Notes: a model not told the origin generated them from the sequence alone. A stretch of 58,173 nt of DNA from a bacterium (GCA_030427205.1 JAUHXC010000055.1:1-58173), one strand, 5' to 3'. Shown: positions 47,096 to 56,870, counted from the first letter of the stretch. Program-made: numbers and translations.

Positions 47096-48377
47096 TCTGC
47101 TGGCGCTTCTCTTCACCGGGTGCAGCGATCGCTACACCTGCCCCGACCCCATCGGGCCCATCGTGCGCGACGACTGTGATGTCTACCAGACGCGCTACGA
47201 AGCGCTGAAGGTCGAGCTGGGGGTGACCTTCGCCGGCGTGGGGATCGGCCTCGACGTGGGCGACGACGCCATCCGCGACCCGAGCGAGCTGTTGCAGGTG
47301 CTGAAGCTGCAGACGATGGCGCTGTGCCGCGACTACAACGCGTGTCGCCTCGATCCGCGGGCCTACCGCGCCCGGCGCGAGGCGATGGACGCGCGCTACG
47401 CGGCGATCGTCGCGGTCAGCGAGCAGCTGCGCGCCGCGGACGATCGGGCGACCCGGCGGCAGCTGGTCAGCGCGCTGGTCGAGATCCTGCGCGCGCCGAT
47501 CGACGTGCAGGGCGACGCGCCGAACCCGACGGGCAAGCGCAGCTCGCCGTTTCGGCAGGTCACGTCGATGTGGATCGGCGGCGCTCATCAGCCGCCGATG
47601 CCCGCCGAGCTGCCCGAGGCGACCCCCGCGCTGGCCTGGTGGCAGCCGATCGCGGTGCGCGGCGCCGCGCGGACGGGCAGCACGCGGATCTTCCTGCGTT
47701 TCCGGGGCCCCGTCGCGGCGGATGACTTCGCCTATGCCATCCTGCCCGATGGCACCGAGGCCCGCTGCCCCGTTCGCCCCGACGGGCCGCGGGCCCACGA
47801 TGTGGAGCGCGCGGTGCAGGGGCGGGCGACGTGCGACTTCGAGATCGAGGCGCCGCCCGAGGCGGGGCGGTTGACCGTGGATTACCGACCGGGGCTGACC
47901 GGCGAGCGCCATCGGCTGGGCAGCGTACCGCTCGATCGCCGCGCGCGGCTCGCCGAGGCGTGGCTGGCCTACCTGCCGTCGCCCATCCGCGAGGAGCCCA
48001 TCGATCACGAGCGCCCGTGGCTGGTGGTGCACCTCGCCGAGAAGCGCGATGGGCATGTCACCATGCGCTGCGCCCACGAAGGCCAGCCGGTGGGCGGGCC
48101 GGTGCGTGCGCGGGCCGACTCGCGGCGGGTCGCCGGGCTGCATCGCTTCCACCTGCCGCTGCCGATCAGCCTGCCGCGCGGCAATGGCGTGGTCGAGCTG
48201 CCCGGCGACCTGAACCCGACGCAGGCCGCGGGGCGCTGGTCGTGTCGGATCTCGGCGCTGGGGGCGCCGGTGCGCACGGTCGAGTTCACGCTGACCGAGG
48301 GCGGCTTGCCGGTGGGCGCCTCGCCGCCGACGTCGGGCGTCGCCCCTGGCTGGTGGCCGCTCGCGCCGCTGCAGTAG
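47013..48377 (+). CDS. Lipoprotein, second of a tandem paralogous pair
   Basis: 454 residues from ATG 47013, with GGAGGAG nine bases upstream. The first 28 codons are AT-rich repeat DNA (47013-47095) encoding MPY/MPY/VPC units, which form an unusual n-region before the h-region and lipobox WLLLALLFTGC. Later ATGs, such as 47085, would give a shorter normal signal peptide but lack an RBS. The mature part is paralogous to the preceding lipoprotein. Function unknown. Ends 21 bp from the convergent FG-GAP lipoprotein gene. Confidence 0.82.
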   Translation: MRAMSSGSHVICDGRMPYMPYVPCMAWLLLALLFTGCSDRYTCPDPIGPIVRDDCDVYQTRYEALKVELGVTFAGVGIGLDVGDDAIRDPSELLQVLKLQTMALCRDYNACRLDPRAYRARREAMDARYAAIVAVSEQLRAADDRATRRQLVSALVEILRAPIDVQGDAPNPTGKRSSPFRQVTSMWIGGAHQPPMPAELPEATPALAWWQPIAVRGAARTGSTRIFLRFRGPVAADDFAYAILPDGTEARCPVRPDGPRAHDVERAVQGRATCDFEIEAPPEAGRLTVDYRPGLTGERHRLGSVPLDRRARLAEAWLAYLPSPIREEPIDHERPWLVVHLAEKRDGHVTMRCAHEGQPVGGPVRARADSRRVAGLHRFHLPLPISLPRGNGVVELPGDLNPTQAAGRWSCRISALGAPVRTVEFTLTEGGLPVGASPPTSGVAPGWWPLAPLQ

Positions 48378-48398
48378 GGCCGGTCGTTCAGAGGACGC

Positions 48399-51300
48399 TC
48401 AGGGGATGGTGCACGACACCGCGGCCTCGGCCCGGGCCGTATTGTCGCCGTCGCTGCACTCTTCGATGCGGCCGTCCGGGTCGACCACCGCGTAGACCAC
48501 CACCTGGCGCCCCGGGGGGAAGTCGTCGATCTCCAGGTCGACCTCGCGGGTCTCACCGGCCGCCACCGTGCCCAGATCGACCTCACCGAATGACGCGCCG
48601 CCGCGCTCGGGATCGCCGGCGTAGAACCGGACGACGACGCCGTCGGCGTCGATCTCGCTGGCGTTGGTCACCGTCGCGTGGAAATCCGCCTCCGGGCAGA
48701 TGCGGGCGAACGCTTCGAGGTCGGCGATGCGCAGATCGGGCAGCGGATCGGGCGCGACGATGGCCGCGTCGCGGCGGTTGTTGTCTTCGCGGCACTCGCG
48801 CTCCAGGCCGAACTCGGGGTCGCCGTCGGCGTCGACGATCACCTCGATGCGATCGGGCAGCCGGTCGGGATCGTCGCCGTTCGCCGTGATGTCGTAGAGC
48901 GCGCCGACCCGGGTCGAGGCCCGCGGCTCGAGGCTCTCGACCAGCGCGACGGCGATGGGCTGCCCGTCGGGCCCCGTCAGCCGCCGCCGCTGCTCGCCCC
49001 ACAGGCCCTCGAAGGCCACGATGACGCCCGGCCCGACCCGCAGATCGCCGACGTTGGCGATCCGCGCCGACAGCTCCAGGGTCTCGGACAGCGTGCCGCA
49101 GGCGGCGTCGGGCGAGGTGAACTGCACCGCGGCCACCGTCAGATCGGGGGCCACGCCGAACGAGCGCGGCTGCGAGCGGTAGGTGTTGTAGCTGCGGCCG
49201 TTGTAGTCCTCCCAGCCTCGCGGCTCGAGCAGCGGCACCGCGCCGCTCTCGGCGACCTGGGTGACGTGGTAGGCGTGCTGATTCCAGATGCGCCGCGCCG
49301 AGACCCAGCGGTCGGCGGGGTCGCCCCAGACCTCGAGGCCGTTGTTGTAGGTGTTCGCCAACGCACCCTCGAAGGGCGGCGGCGCCGGATCGTCGCGCTC
49401 GCTGCAGAAGCCCGACTCGTTGGAGACCGTGAACGCGATCTCGGCGTTCCCGTCGTTGTCGACGTCGGCGACGATGGGGTGCTCGATGCGGGTCCGGCTC
49501 TCCGAGGGCTCCTTGAACAGCACGCGGCCCGAGCGCCCGTCGTAGATGCGGAACCAGCACTCGTCGTTGTAGATGACCTCGGCGGCGCCGTCGCCGTTGA
49601 AGTCGAAGAGCGTCGATCCGGTGACCCGGCTCGAGTCGTCCTCGGTGGCCCGGCGCCAGCCGTTGTGCAGACAGACGCATCGCCCGTCGCCGCCGCAGAC
49701 GGCGCCCGGGGCGCAGTCGTCGGCCGCCGCGCAGTCGCCGCCCGGGTCGCGCGCCGGGTTCGCCTCGGGCGGATCCGCACCGTCGACGAAGCGGGCGGGC
49801 CACGCCGGGCAGGCGGCGGTCGGCGGCTGGAAGTCGACCATCTCGTAGCCCAACTCGAACGCGCTGCCGACCTCGGGGAAGCCGTCGCCGTCGAAGTCGT
49901 CGACGTTGGGCGCGCCGCCGCGGTCGTCGCCGTCGCGGCCCGAGACGTCGCGCAGATCGCGCAGCCGCCCGCTGGGGCCGTCGTAGACCGCCAGCCGACC
50001 GTTGGTGATCACCAGCACCTCGGGCACCCCGTCGAGCGGGTTGCCCGGTCCGGGCGGCGCGTCGGCGGCCCCGAAGACATCGGCGACGGCGCAGAAGCCT
50101 TCCTGCGCGACGCCCGCGTCGGGGTTGACGTCCGGCCCGTTCCAGCGCACGACCAACTCACCGGCGCACCACGCCGTCGGCTCCTCGCCGGCCGGCTCGA
50201 TCGCGCCGCCGTTTTCGACGCAGTCGGCGGTGCGCGTCGCGCCGGGCGGCGGCTCGGGCAGCGCGTAGACCGTGCTGCCGGCGACGATCTCCGGGCGCCC
50301 GTCACCGAGCACGTCGGCCAGGCAGCTGATGGCCCCCTGGCCGTTGATGCCGCGGCCCAGCGCGCCGGCGAAGCTGTCGACGAAGCTCAAGGTGCCGTCC
50401 TCCGCCCGCTCCAGCGTCATCACATAGGGGCCGACGACGATCTCGGCCATGCCCTGGCCGTCGACGTTGGCGATCGCCGCCGCCGGGTTGCCGCCCGCGC
50501 GGTTGTTCTGCCCCAGGAAGCCCTCGGCGATGCGCGCGCCGGTATTGTCGTAGATCACCACCCCGCCGCGGTTGCGCTCGCCGCCGTTGACCCGGCCGTT
50601 ATCGTCGGCGTCGACGCCGTGGTGCACCACGACGATCTCCGGGCGGCCGTCGGACGTCGCCGGATCGTCCAGATCACCCACCGCCAGCGACGCGGTCGGA
50701 TCGATGTCGCCCTCCACGCAGTCGTAGCTGCCCGGCTCGGGCAGCGGCTCGCCGAAGCGCCAGACGTGCGGCCCGTGCACCGCGAAGGCGTCGGCGCCCT
50801 TGTTCGGCCCGCCGCCGCGCACCGCGCGCAGGGTGCCCTCCGACGCGAAGACCGAGTTGCAGAAGGTCATGAAGATGATCTCGGGGAAGTCGCGCTCGTC
50901 GATCAGCCCGTCGCCGTTGTCGTCGTCGAGGTTGGCGACCACCGGCGTCATCACCGCCTGGTTCGACTCGGGGAAGGGGCTGCCGACGGCCAGCGGCTCG
51001 GCGGCGGTGCCGCCCCAGACGAACTCGGGGGCCGGCAGCGACTCTTCGAAGGGCACCGGATCGAGCCGGCAGGTGGGCGCGTTGCCCGTGCCCCGGCAGC
51101 GGCCGCCGACGCACGCCTGATACTCGGGGCAGTCCCACGCGTCCCGGCAGCCACACGCCGCCTCGCCGGGCACGTCCTCGGCGCAGACGCTCTCGTAGCC
51201 CTCCGCCGGGCTGCCGCAGACGAAGGCGCCCAGCGCGCCCGAGCCGTTCTCGGCGCACTCTTCGACGACCGCGTCGGCGCAGGTCCGGGCGCCGGGCAGG

Positions 51301-51926
51301 CAGACGTCGGGCACGCAGACGCCGTCGCAGTATTGGTCGGCGGGGCACGAGAGATCGCCATCGCAGCTGGCGTCGACGCAGCGGGCGCCGCCCTCGGGCA
51401 CCGGCTCACAGGCCTCCGTCGGGCCACACTCGAGCGTCGCGCAGTCGTTGGGCGTGCACTCGGCCTCTCCGCCGACGGCGGCGCAGGTCTCGCCCGGTCC
51501 GCACGGGTTCGGATCGCACGGATCGGGATCGACCCCCAGGTCGAAGACGGCCAGATCGCCGGTGCCCATCTCGGCGAGCGGCACGTTCATCATGTCGGCG
51601 ATCGGCGGGACGAAGACGTCGCCCGCGTCGGCGCCGCCGTCTCCGGTCGCCGGCGTCGTGGCGTCGGTGCAGCCTGCACCCGCCCACGCCATCGACCCCA
51701 CCGCGAGAGCCCACGCCAGCCGCAGCCCGGCGTGAGAGGTTCCAGTGCCTAGATGCCCCGGACGGAAGTGCCGATTCGGTGTCGACGACCGGGAACGCCG
51801 ATGCCTGCGTTGCTCCTCCTCGACGTGCCTCTGGCACGCCTTCGTCGTCGCGCCTTGGCCTCGACGCCCCCGGCGCGCCGCCACCGTATCGTCATTCTCG
51901 TCCGGGTCATCTAGCGTTCCGCCCAT
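48399..51926 (-). CDS. Large FG-GAP and CARDB lipoprotein with palindromic element in its signal region
   Basis: 1175 residues from ATG 51926, eight bases after GAGGAG. Codons 5-58 come from the 166-bp element at 51749-51914. Without it the sequence is MGGT joined to LGTGTS and a normal h-region ending at Cys86 (WAGAGC). An Asp-rich linker, a Cys-rich module with EGF-like CGPGETC segments (about 120-290), then FG-GAP/VCBS repeats with calcium-binding-like DxDxDG motifs (about 310-860) follow. Two CARDB-type beta domains (about 930-1040 and 1070-1175) end the protein. It is likely a surface-exposed adhesin-like protein. Confidence 0.9.
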   Translation of the reverse strand: MGGTLDDPDENDDTVAARRGRRGQGATTKACQRHVEEEQRRHRRSRSSTPNRHFRPGHLGTGTSHAGLRLAWALAVGSMAWAGAGCTDATTPATGDGGADAGDVFVPPIADMMNVPLAEMGTGDLAVFDLGVDPDPCDPNPCGPGETCAAVGGEAECTPNDCATLECGPTEACEPVPEGGARCVDASCDGDLSCPADQYCDGVCVPDVCLPGARTCADAVVEECAENGSGALGAFVCGSPAEGYESVCAEDVPGEAACGCRDAWDCPEYQACVGGRCRGTGNAPTCRLDPVPFEESLPAPEFVWGGTAAEPLAVGSPFPESNQAVMTPVVANLDDDNGDGLIDERDFPEIIFMTFCNSVFASEGTLRAVRGGGPNKGADAFAVHGPHVWRFGEPLPEPGSYDCVEGDIDPTASLAVGDLDDPATSDGRPEIVVVHHGVDADDNGRVNGGERNRGGVVIYDNTGARIAEGFLGQNNRAGGNPAAAIANVDGQGMAEIVVGPYVMTLERAEDGTLSFVDSFAGALGRGINGQGAISCLADVLGDGRPEIVAGSTVYALPEPPPGATRTADCVENGGAIEPAGEEPTAWCAGELVVRWNGPDVNPDAGVAQEGFCAVADVFGAADAPPGPGNPLDGVPEVLVITNGRLAVYDGPSGRLRDLRDVSGRDGDDRGGAPNVDDFDGDGFPEVGSAFELGYEMVDFQPPTAACPAWPARFVDGADPPEANPARDPGGDCAAADDCAPGAVCGGDGRCVCLHNGWRRATEDDSSRVTGSTLFDFNGDGAAEVIYNDECWFRIYDGRSGRVLFKEPSESRTRIEHPIVADVDNDGNAEIAFTVSNESGFCSERDDPAPPPFEGALANTYNNGLEVWGDPADRWVSARRIWNQHAYHVTQVAESGAVPLLEPRGWEDYNGRSYNTYRSQPRSFGVAPDLTVAAVQFTSPDAACGTLSETLELSARIANVGDLRVGPGVIVAFEGLWGEQRRRLTGPDGQPIAVALVESLEPRASTRVGALYDITANGDDPDRLPDRIEVIVDADGDPEFGLERECREDNNRRDAAIVAPDPLPDLRIADLEAFARICPEADFHATVTNASEIDADGVVVRFYAGDPERGGASFGEVDLGTVAAGETREVDLEIDDFPPGRQVVVYAVVDPDGRIEECSDGDNTARAEAAVSCTIP
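51749..51914 (-). repeat. 166-bp in-frame palindromic element, copy B
   Basis: Terminal inverted repeats of 31 bp (25/31 identical), both beginning CTAGATG, and a central stem CGTGCC-TCT-GGCACG (51824-51838). Same length as copy A at 4892-5057 and strongly similar over the core when read on the opposite strand. CTAG at both ends may be the duplicated target. It lies wholly inside the coding region and stays open for 54 codons. Confidence 0.87.
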
Positions 51927-52127
51927 CGATCGCGCTCCTCTTCACCGACAGGCGCACAGCATACCGCGACCCGCGCTCGGGATCCTGCGGCCGATTCACC
52001 CGTCGTGCGCGTCGGCGCGCGATGGCCCGAGAGCGGTCAACGGAGGCGATGGGTTCGATCTTGCCCTTGCGCCGGCCCGTCGATCTCCAATAGATCGCGC
52101 CCAAGCGTCCCCGCCGTGGAGCCTGCC

Positions 52128-53618
52128 GTGATCCGTCTGATGTCTGCGCTCGCCCTCTTCGCCCTGATCGCCGCCGGCTGCGACGCCGATCCGTCCGGGG
52201 GAGGGGATGACAGCGTGCCCGACGCCCGGCTCACCCCCGAGACCGACGCCGATCTGCGCGATCGTGAGGCCGGGCTGGGCGATATGGGCGTCGACGACGG
52301 CGACATGCTGCCGATCCTCGACGCCGAGGTCTTCACCGACACCGGCGATCCGGGGGATCCCGACGGCGGCATGCCGCCGCTGCCCGAGGTGTGCCTCATG
52401 CCGCCGGCTGGGCCGGGCCCGCAGGACATCGACGTCGACCCCGGCTGCCGCGCCGGCGGCGAGCCGCTGCGCATCCGTGACCTGCGCAACCCGCGCTGCC
52501 CCGACGCGCCGGACTTCGTCGACCGCAACGACGACGGCTTCTCCGACGAGCGCATCCCGGTCGTACTGCCCGAGGCCATCGTCAGCGCGGTCTACGAAGA
52601 CGCCTTCGCGGTGCAGGATCCCGACGGCCTCGCCTGGGGCGGGGTGTGGGTCTTCATGAACCGCGATCCCATCCCTCAGGGCGTGCGCCCGGGGGCCCGG
52701 GTGCGCATCGAGGGCCAGTTCTTCGAGTTCTACGGGGTCTCCGAGATCACCCCCGAAGACGGCGGGGTCGAGGTGCTCGGGCAGGGCGATCCGCCGGCGC
52801 CGGTCGTCGTCGGTGATGTCGCCCGGCTGCGCGGCGGCGATCTGGCCGAGCCGCTCGAGAACATGTGGGTCGAGATCCGCGACGTGGCGGTGATCAGCAC
52901 CGAGCCCGACTGCCCGCGCGACTTCGACATGTTCATCGTCGCCGGCGGCCTGCGCATCGAAGACGAGGTGGGCTTCGAGTGGGAGCCGGCCCGCGCCGAC
53001 TTCATCCAGCGGCTGGCCGGCGTGCTGCACTACAGCTTCGAGACCTGGAAGCTGCGCCCCCGGGGCGACGCCGACATCGACTGGGTGCACTGCGGCGGGG
53101 TGCCCGACAAGTGCGAGGCGGCCGAGTGCGCCGTCGAGGTGGGCGCGCCGGAGACCCGGGCGCTGATCATCACCGAGATCCAGGACGATCCGTCGGGCCC
53201 CGACGCGACCCGCGAGTGGATCGAGCTGTACAACCCCGGGCCGGGGGACTACCGGCTCGACGGCTGGCGCGTCGAGCAGTGCAACGGGGTGCAGGCGGCG
53301 CTGAGCGGGCGGATCACCGCCGGCGAGCGCATCGTGCTCGCCGCCAGCATGAACCGCGACGACAACGGCGGGGTGAACGCCGACGGGCTGCTCGGCGAGA
53401 TCACGTTGTCCAACGACGAGGGCTCGGTGCTCGTCTTCGACGACCAGGGCCAGCTCGTCGATCAGGTGCGCTACAGCCGCGAGGCCCCGTGGCCCCTGCG
53501 CGAGAGCGGCGAGAGCCTGGAGCTCATCGCGCCGGCGGCCGACAACTCCAACGGCGCCGCGTGGCGCGCCGGGCGCGACAACTACGGCCCCGGCGGGCGG
53601 GGCACCCCCGGCCGCTGA
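52128..53618 (+). CDS. Lipoprotein with lamin-tail domain
   Basis: 496 residues from GTG 52128, six bases after GGAG. The signal peptide ends at IAAGC (lipobox), followed by an Asp/Pro-rich linker to about 105. Residues about 110-310 form beta-rich segments resembling the OB-fold region found with exported nucleases and lamin-tail proteins. The lamin-tail domain lies at about 344-490 (IITEIQDD, EWIELYNPG, LDGWRVEQC, LSNDEGSVLVFD). Probably a surface protein; no nuclease active site is visible. Ends 6 bp from the convergent lipoprotein gene. Confidence 0.87.
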   Translation: MIRLMSALALFALIAAGCDADPSGGGDDSVPDARLTPETDADLRDREAGLGDMGVDDGDMLPILDAEVFTDTGDPGDPDGGMPPLPEVCLMPPAGPGPQDIDVDPGCRAGGEPLRIRDLRNPRCPDAPDFVDRNDDGFSDERIPVVLPEAIVSAVYEDAFAVQDPDGLAWGGVWVFMNRDPIPQGVRPGARVRIEGQFFEFYGVSEITPEDGGVEVLGQGDPPAPVVVGDVARLRGGDLAEPLENMWVEIRDVAVISTEPDCPRDFDMFIVAGGLRIEDEVGFEWEPARADFIQRLAGVLHYSFETWKLRPRGDADIDWVHCGGVPDKCEAAECAVEVGAPETRALIITEIQDDPSGPDATREWIELYNPGPGDYRLDGWRVEQCNGVQAALSGRITAGERIVLAASMNRDDNGGVNADGLLGEITLSNDEGSVLVFDDQGQLVDQVRYSREAPWPLRESGESLELIAPAADNSNGAAWRAGRDNYGPGGRGTPGR

Positions 53619-53624
53619 CGCGGC

Positions 53625-54092
53625 TCAGGACGGGCGCTGCACCGTGAAGTCCACCGTCGCCTCGTGGGTCGTCGAGCACGAGTCGGCGTACTCGGTGGAA
53701 CGGTAGCGGGGGTCGGTCTCGCTCTCGCCGGCGGGCGCGCCGTCGATGCTCAGGGCCAGCGTCACCGTATTCGGGGTGAACTGGCTGATCCGGACCACCG
53801 TCTGGCCCTCCTCGAACGCGACCCACGGGTCGCTCCAGCCGCACCCGCCCTCGATCGTCGCCCGACGGTCCTCGACGACGACGGTGCACGCCTCGACATC
53901 GCCGGCCAGCTCCAGGCGCCAGACCTCGCCGTCCAGCGGCTGCGCGTCGAGCTCGACGGTCAGCGAGTCGGCGATGAGGATGTCGTTGCAGGCGAAGTCG
54001 AAGCAGCCGGTCAGCGGCAGGGCGCAGGCGGCGAGGGTGAGGGCGGCGACGGTGCGGGCGGCGGTGCGGGTGCGGGTGCGGGTGCGGGGCAT
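53625..54092 (-). CDS. Small lipoprotein
   Basis: 155 residues from ATG 54092 after GGAGAG. The n-region is an Arg-Thr repeat (residues 3-10) coded by a tandem GTGCGG hexamer, followed by an h-region and lipobox LTGC (Cys30). The mature part has four or five Cys and a compact beta-sandwich-like pattern. No family recognised. Confidence 0.8.
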   Translation of the reverse strand: MPRTRTRTRTAARTVAALTLAACALPLTGCFDFACNDILIADSLTVELDAQPLDGEVWRLELAGDVEACTVVVEDRRATIEGGCGWSDPWVAFEEGQTVVRISQFTPNTVTLALSIDGAPAGESETDPRYRSTEYADSCSTTHEATVDFTVQRPS

Positions 54093-54444
54093 GATGCTCT
54101 CCGAGTTGGGGTTCGCACCGGACCTTTTGCAGACGGTGTGCCAACCGGCCGGCCGCGCCGCCCTGTGTCTCGAGGCCGGCCCGTGCACCGCCGTCCACGG
54201 GCCGCGCGACCGCCGGTCACACGGCGCCGCCCGCCGCGGGCTGCGCCTCGAAGAAGTTCGAGGCCCGGTTCGAGTTCGAGCGATAGGCGCCGACCGATGC
54301 CAGCGCTAGGCTGGGTATGTGTTCGGCGAGATGATGCCTCCAGATGACTCTGGGATGCCTCCGGATGATACCGGTATGGCATGCGGATGACTCGCCGGCG
54401 CGCACACCCATCAACCAGGCATGCATGCCTGCCGGAGGATACCC
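54093..54444. other. Divergent intergenic region with AT-rich repeats
   Basis: 352 bp between divergent genes at 54092 and 54445. A 21-bp unit beginning GATGCCTCC occurs at 54333 and 54354, with a degenerate third copy from 54375; GATGACTC occurs twice. TATGGCATGC and ATGCATGCC near the end relate it to the ATGCCAT family. Promoters for both genes must lie here, but no clear -35/-10 pair is visible. Confidence 0.55.
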
Positions 54445-55410
54445 ATGTTCGCACGCACTCTGCTCGTCTGCGCGGCCGCCGTCGCCGCCACCGTCGCCGC
54501 GCCGAGCGGCGCCGCCGCCGAGGATCTGCGCTGGGGCAGCTTCAAGGACAACGGCTGCATCAACCCCCTGACGCACCCCGGGCTGCGCTCGAAGTCGGCG
54601 GTCTTGTGGGGCATCCCCGGCGGCCAGTCGTGGGAGGCCACCTGCGCGTCGACCCCGGCCACGATCGACGGCGTGCGCTTCGCTCACCCGGCGGTGTGCG
54701 TCAATACGGCGCTGGCCGACCCGCTCGCGAGCGGCGTGGGCGGCGTCGTGGGCGGCATCGCCTGCGGGGCGACGGCGCTCGCGCTCGCGGTGATCAATCA
54801 GTCCGACGTGAGCGACATCCTCGCCGCCTGCGGTGACGTCATCGTCGCCGGGGCCGACATGGTCACCGAGACCATCGAGAACGGCTACTACGACCGCCCG
54901 GCCCAGGCCATCGCCGGGCAGGCCCGGGTGAAGCGCTGGCCGTTCCGGCTCTTCGGCGCGGTGACGCCCCGCGAGCGCTCGGGCTGGAAGGCGAAGCTCG
55001 CCGCCGCGGTGGGCCACAACGGCGTCGGCCAGCTCAAGCAGAACGGCGGCGGCCTCAACATCTGGGGCGTCTTCGCCGTGCCCGACGAGACCTGCCTGCC
55101 CCCGGACTACATCGGCCTGCGCAACGCGCCCCACGATCAGGCGGCGCAGGCCTGCCGCGAGCTGGGCCAGCGGCTGTGCACCCAGGCCGAGCTCTGCGCG
55201 AGCGGCAAGCCGGTCATGGGCCAGCCGGAGGGCGACTACTGGGCGCCGGTGGGCGACCGACCCAACGCCTGGATCTCCATCGGCACGTCGTACCCCGAGC
55301 GCCTCTGCCGCACCCACAAAGACGCGCTGGGCCAGCAGCCCCAGTGGGGCACGGTGCTCGGGCCGATGCCGGTCACCGGCAAGCCGACGACCCTGCGCTG
55401 CTGCCGCTGA
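54445..55410 (+). CDS. Exported hypothetical protein with Cys-rich C-terminus
   Basis: 321 residues from ATG 54445 after GGAGG. Signal peptide of about 25 residues ending GAAA, with no lipobox, so secreted or periplasmic. A Gly/Ala-rich hydrophobic segment lies at about 98-125. The C-terminal third contains ACRELGQRLCTQAELC and a terminal CC pair, similar to the C-terminal Cys pattern of FGE-like or lectin-like exported myxobacterial proteins. No catalytic motif. Confidence 0.8.
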   Translation: MFARTLLVCAAAVAATVAAPSGAAAEDLRWGSFKDNGCINPLTHPGLRSKSAVLWGIPGGQSWEATCASTPATIDGVRFAHPAVCVNTALADPLASGVGGVVGGIACGATALALAVINQSDVSDILAACGDVIVAGADMVTETIENGYYDRPAQAIAGQARVKRWPFRLFGAVTPRERSGWKAKLAAAVGHNGVGQLKQNGGGLNIWGVFAVPDETCLPPDYIGLRNAPHDQAAQACRELGQRLCTQAELCASGKPVMGQPEGDYWAPVGDRPNAWISIGTSYPERLCRTHKDALGQQPQWGTVLGPMPVTGKPTTLRCCR

Positions 55411-55462
55411 ACCGGCGCGCCGACGTGCTACGCTCGCCCCCCGACGACCGGAGGCCGGTGCC

Positions 55463-56860
55463 TTGCCCCTCACCTGGACCGAGCGCTGGGCCGGCCTGCG
55501 CGTCTGGCTGCTGACCGGCGCCGGACCCTGGATCACCCGGGGCACCGACGCCCGCCCGGCCGACCTGCAGGTCTTCCGCGCCCGGAACATCGCCCACGGC
55601 GTGCCCCGCCTGCGCCGGCTGGCCCTGGCCCTGCTCGCGCTCAACGGGCTCGCCTGGCTGACCGACGACCTGCTGCTCGGCGCCATCCCCACCGTCCAGC
55701 CGGCGATGGCCGAGGGTCGGATCGTGATGACCGTCTTCGGGCTCGTGCTGGTCGGCGCCACCTGGGTGCCGTTCATGACCCGCGGGGCCGGGGCGGTCGC
55801 CCTCGGCTGGCTCGGCGCGCTGGGCCTGTGCGCCGGCGTCGCCTGGACCATGGGCCGCATCGGCGGGCCGAGCTCGTCGTGGTTCCAGTCGACCCAGGTC
55901 TTCCTCTTCGTCTCGCTGCTCGCCTGGGCCTCGCCGCTGCACCGGCTGCTGCTGGTCACGGCGATGATCGCCGTCGTGCTCGCCGCCTACTTCGGGCCGC
56001 AGCCGCAGCACTGGTCCGACGCCATGGCCCCTTCGGCCATCACCCACCTGTTCTTCGTCGGCTCGGTCGTGCTGGCCATCGGCCTGCGCCTCGACGGCTC
56101 CCGGCTGCGCCTGTTTCTCTACGCCCGCGACGCCGAGCGGCAGTCGGAGCGGCTCGAAGCGCAGGTCGACCGCCAGACGGCGCGCATCCAGGGGCTCCTG
56201 GACCACGTCGAGCGGGCCCGTGAGGACGAGCGCCGCGACATCGCCGCCGAGCTGCACGACGAGATGGGCCAGGTGCTCACCGGCATGCGGCTCTCGCTGC
56301 GGGTCGCCCGGACCCGCGCCCGGGCCGACGGCAACCCGCTCACCGGCGCGCTCGATCAGCTCGGCGAGATGATGCAGCACCTCGGCTGGGCCGTGCGCAA
56401 CCTGCTGGTGCGGCTGCGCCCGCGGGTGCTCGACGATCTGGGCTTCGTCGCCGCCGCGGAGTGGCTGACCCGGCGCACCGACGCGCTGCCCGGCGTGCGC
56501 TGCACCTTCGTCGCCGAGCCCGACCTGCCGCCGATCGACGACGACGGCGCCACCGCGGCTTTCCGGGTCTTGCAGGAGTCGCTGACCAACGCCGTGCGCC
56601 ACGGCGGGCCGGAGCGCATCGCGGTGCGGCTCGACGCCGTCGGCGGGCAGGTCCGGCTCACGGTGACCGACGACGGCGTCGGCTTCGATCCGGCGGCTGC
56701 GGGGCCCGGTATGGGGTTGATGGGCATGCGCGAGCGGGCCCGCGCCCGCGGCGGGCGGCTCGTCATCCGCAGCGCACCCGGCGACGGTACGACGATCGAG
56801 CTGACGCTGCCGTCGAGCGCGCCGCCACCGCACCACCCGGCCAACGCCGAGGACCGGTAG
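55463..56860 (+). CDS. DesK/NarX-type membrane histidine kinase
   Basis: 465 residues from TTG 55463, which has CGGAGG eight bases upstream. About six membrane segments (about 48-215) form the sensor. A coiled coil leads to HisKA_3 with ERRDIAAELHDEMGQ (His265) and a HATPase_c domain with QESLTNAVRHGG, DDGVGFDP and GMGLMGMRER. All boxes are intact. It should phosphorylate the regulator encoded 10 bp downstream. The membrane sensor suggests an envelope or membrane-state signal. Confidence 0.93.
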   Translation: MPLTWTERWAGLRVWLLTGAGPWITRGTDARPADLQVFRARNIAHGVPRLRRLALALLALNGLAWLTDDLLLGAIPTVQPAMAEGRIVMTVFGLVLVGATWVPFMTRGAGAVALGWLGALGLCAGVAWTMGRIGGPSSSWFQSTQVFLFVSLLAWASPLHRLLLVTAMIAVVLAAYFGPQPQHWSDAMAPSAITHLFFVGSVVLAIGLRLDGSRLRLFLYARDAERQSERLEAQVDRQTARIQGLLDHVERAREDERRDIAAELHDEMGQVLTGMRLSLRVARTRARADGNPLTGALDQLGEMMQHLGWAVRNLLVRLRPRVLDDLGFVAAAEWLTRRTDALPGVRCTFVAEPDLPPIDDDGATAAFRVLQESLTNAVRHGGPERIAVRLDAVGGQVRLTVTDDGVGFDPAAAGPGMGLMGMRERARARGGRLVIRSAPGDGTTIELTLPSSAPPPHHPANAEDR

Positions 56861-56870
56861 AGGAGATGCC

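Noticed and set aside
48678..51752. 1024-residue open frame on the + strand
   Set aside because: Antisense to the FG-GAP/CARDB lipoprotein, whose domains and signal peptide are clear.
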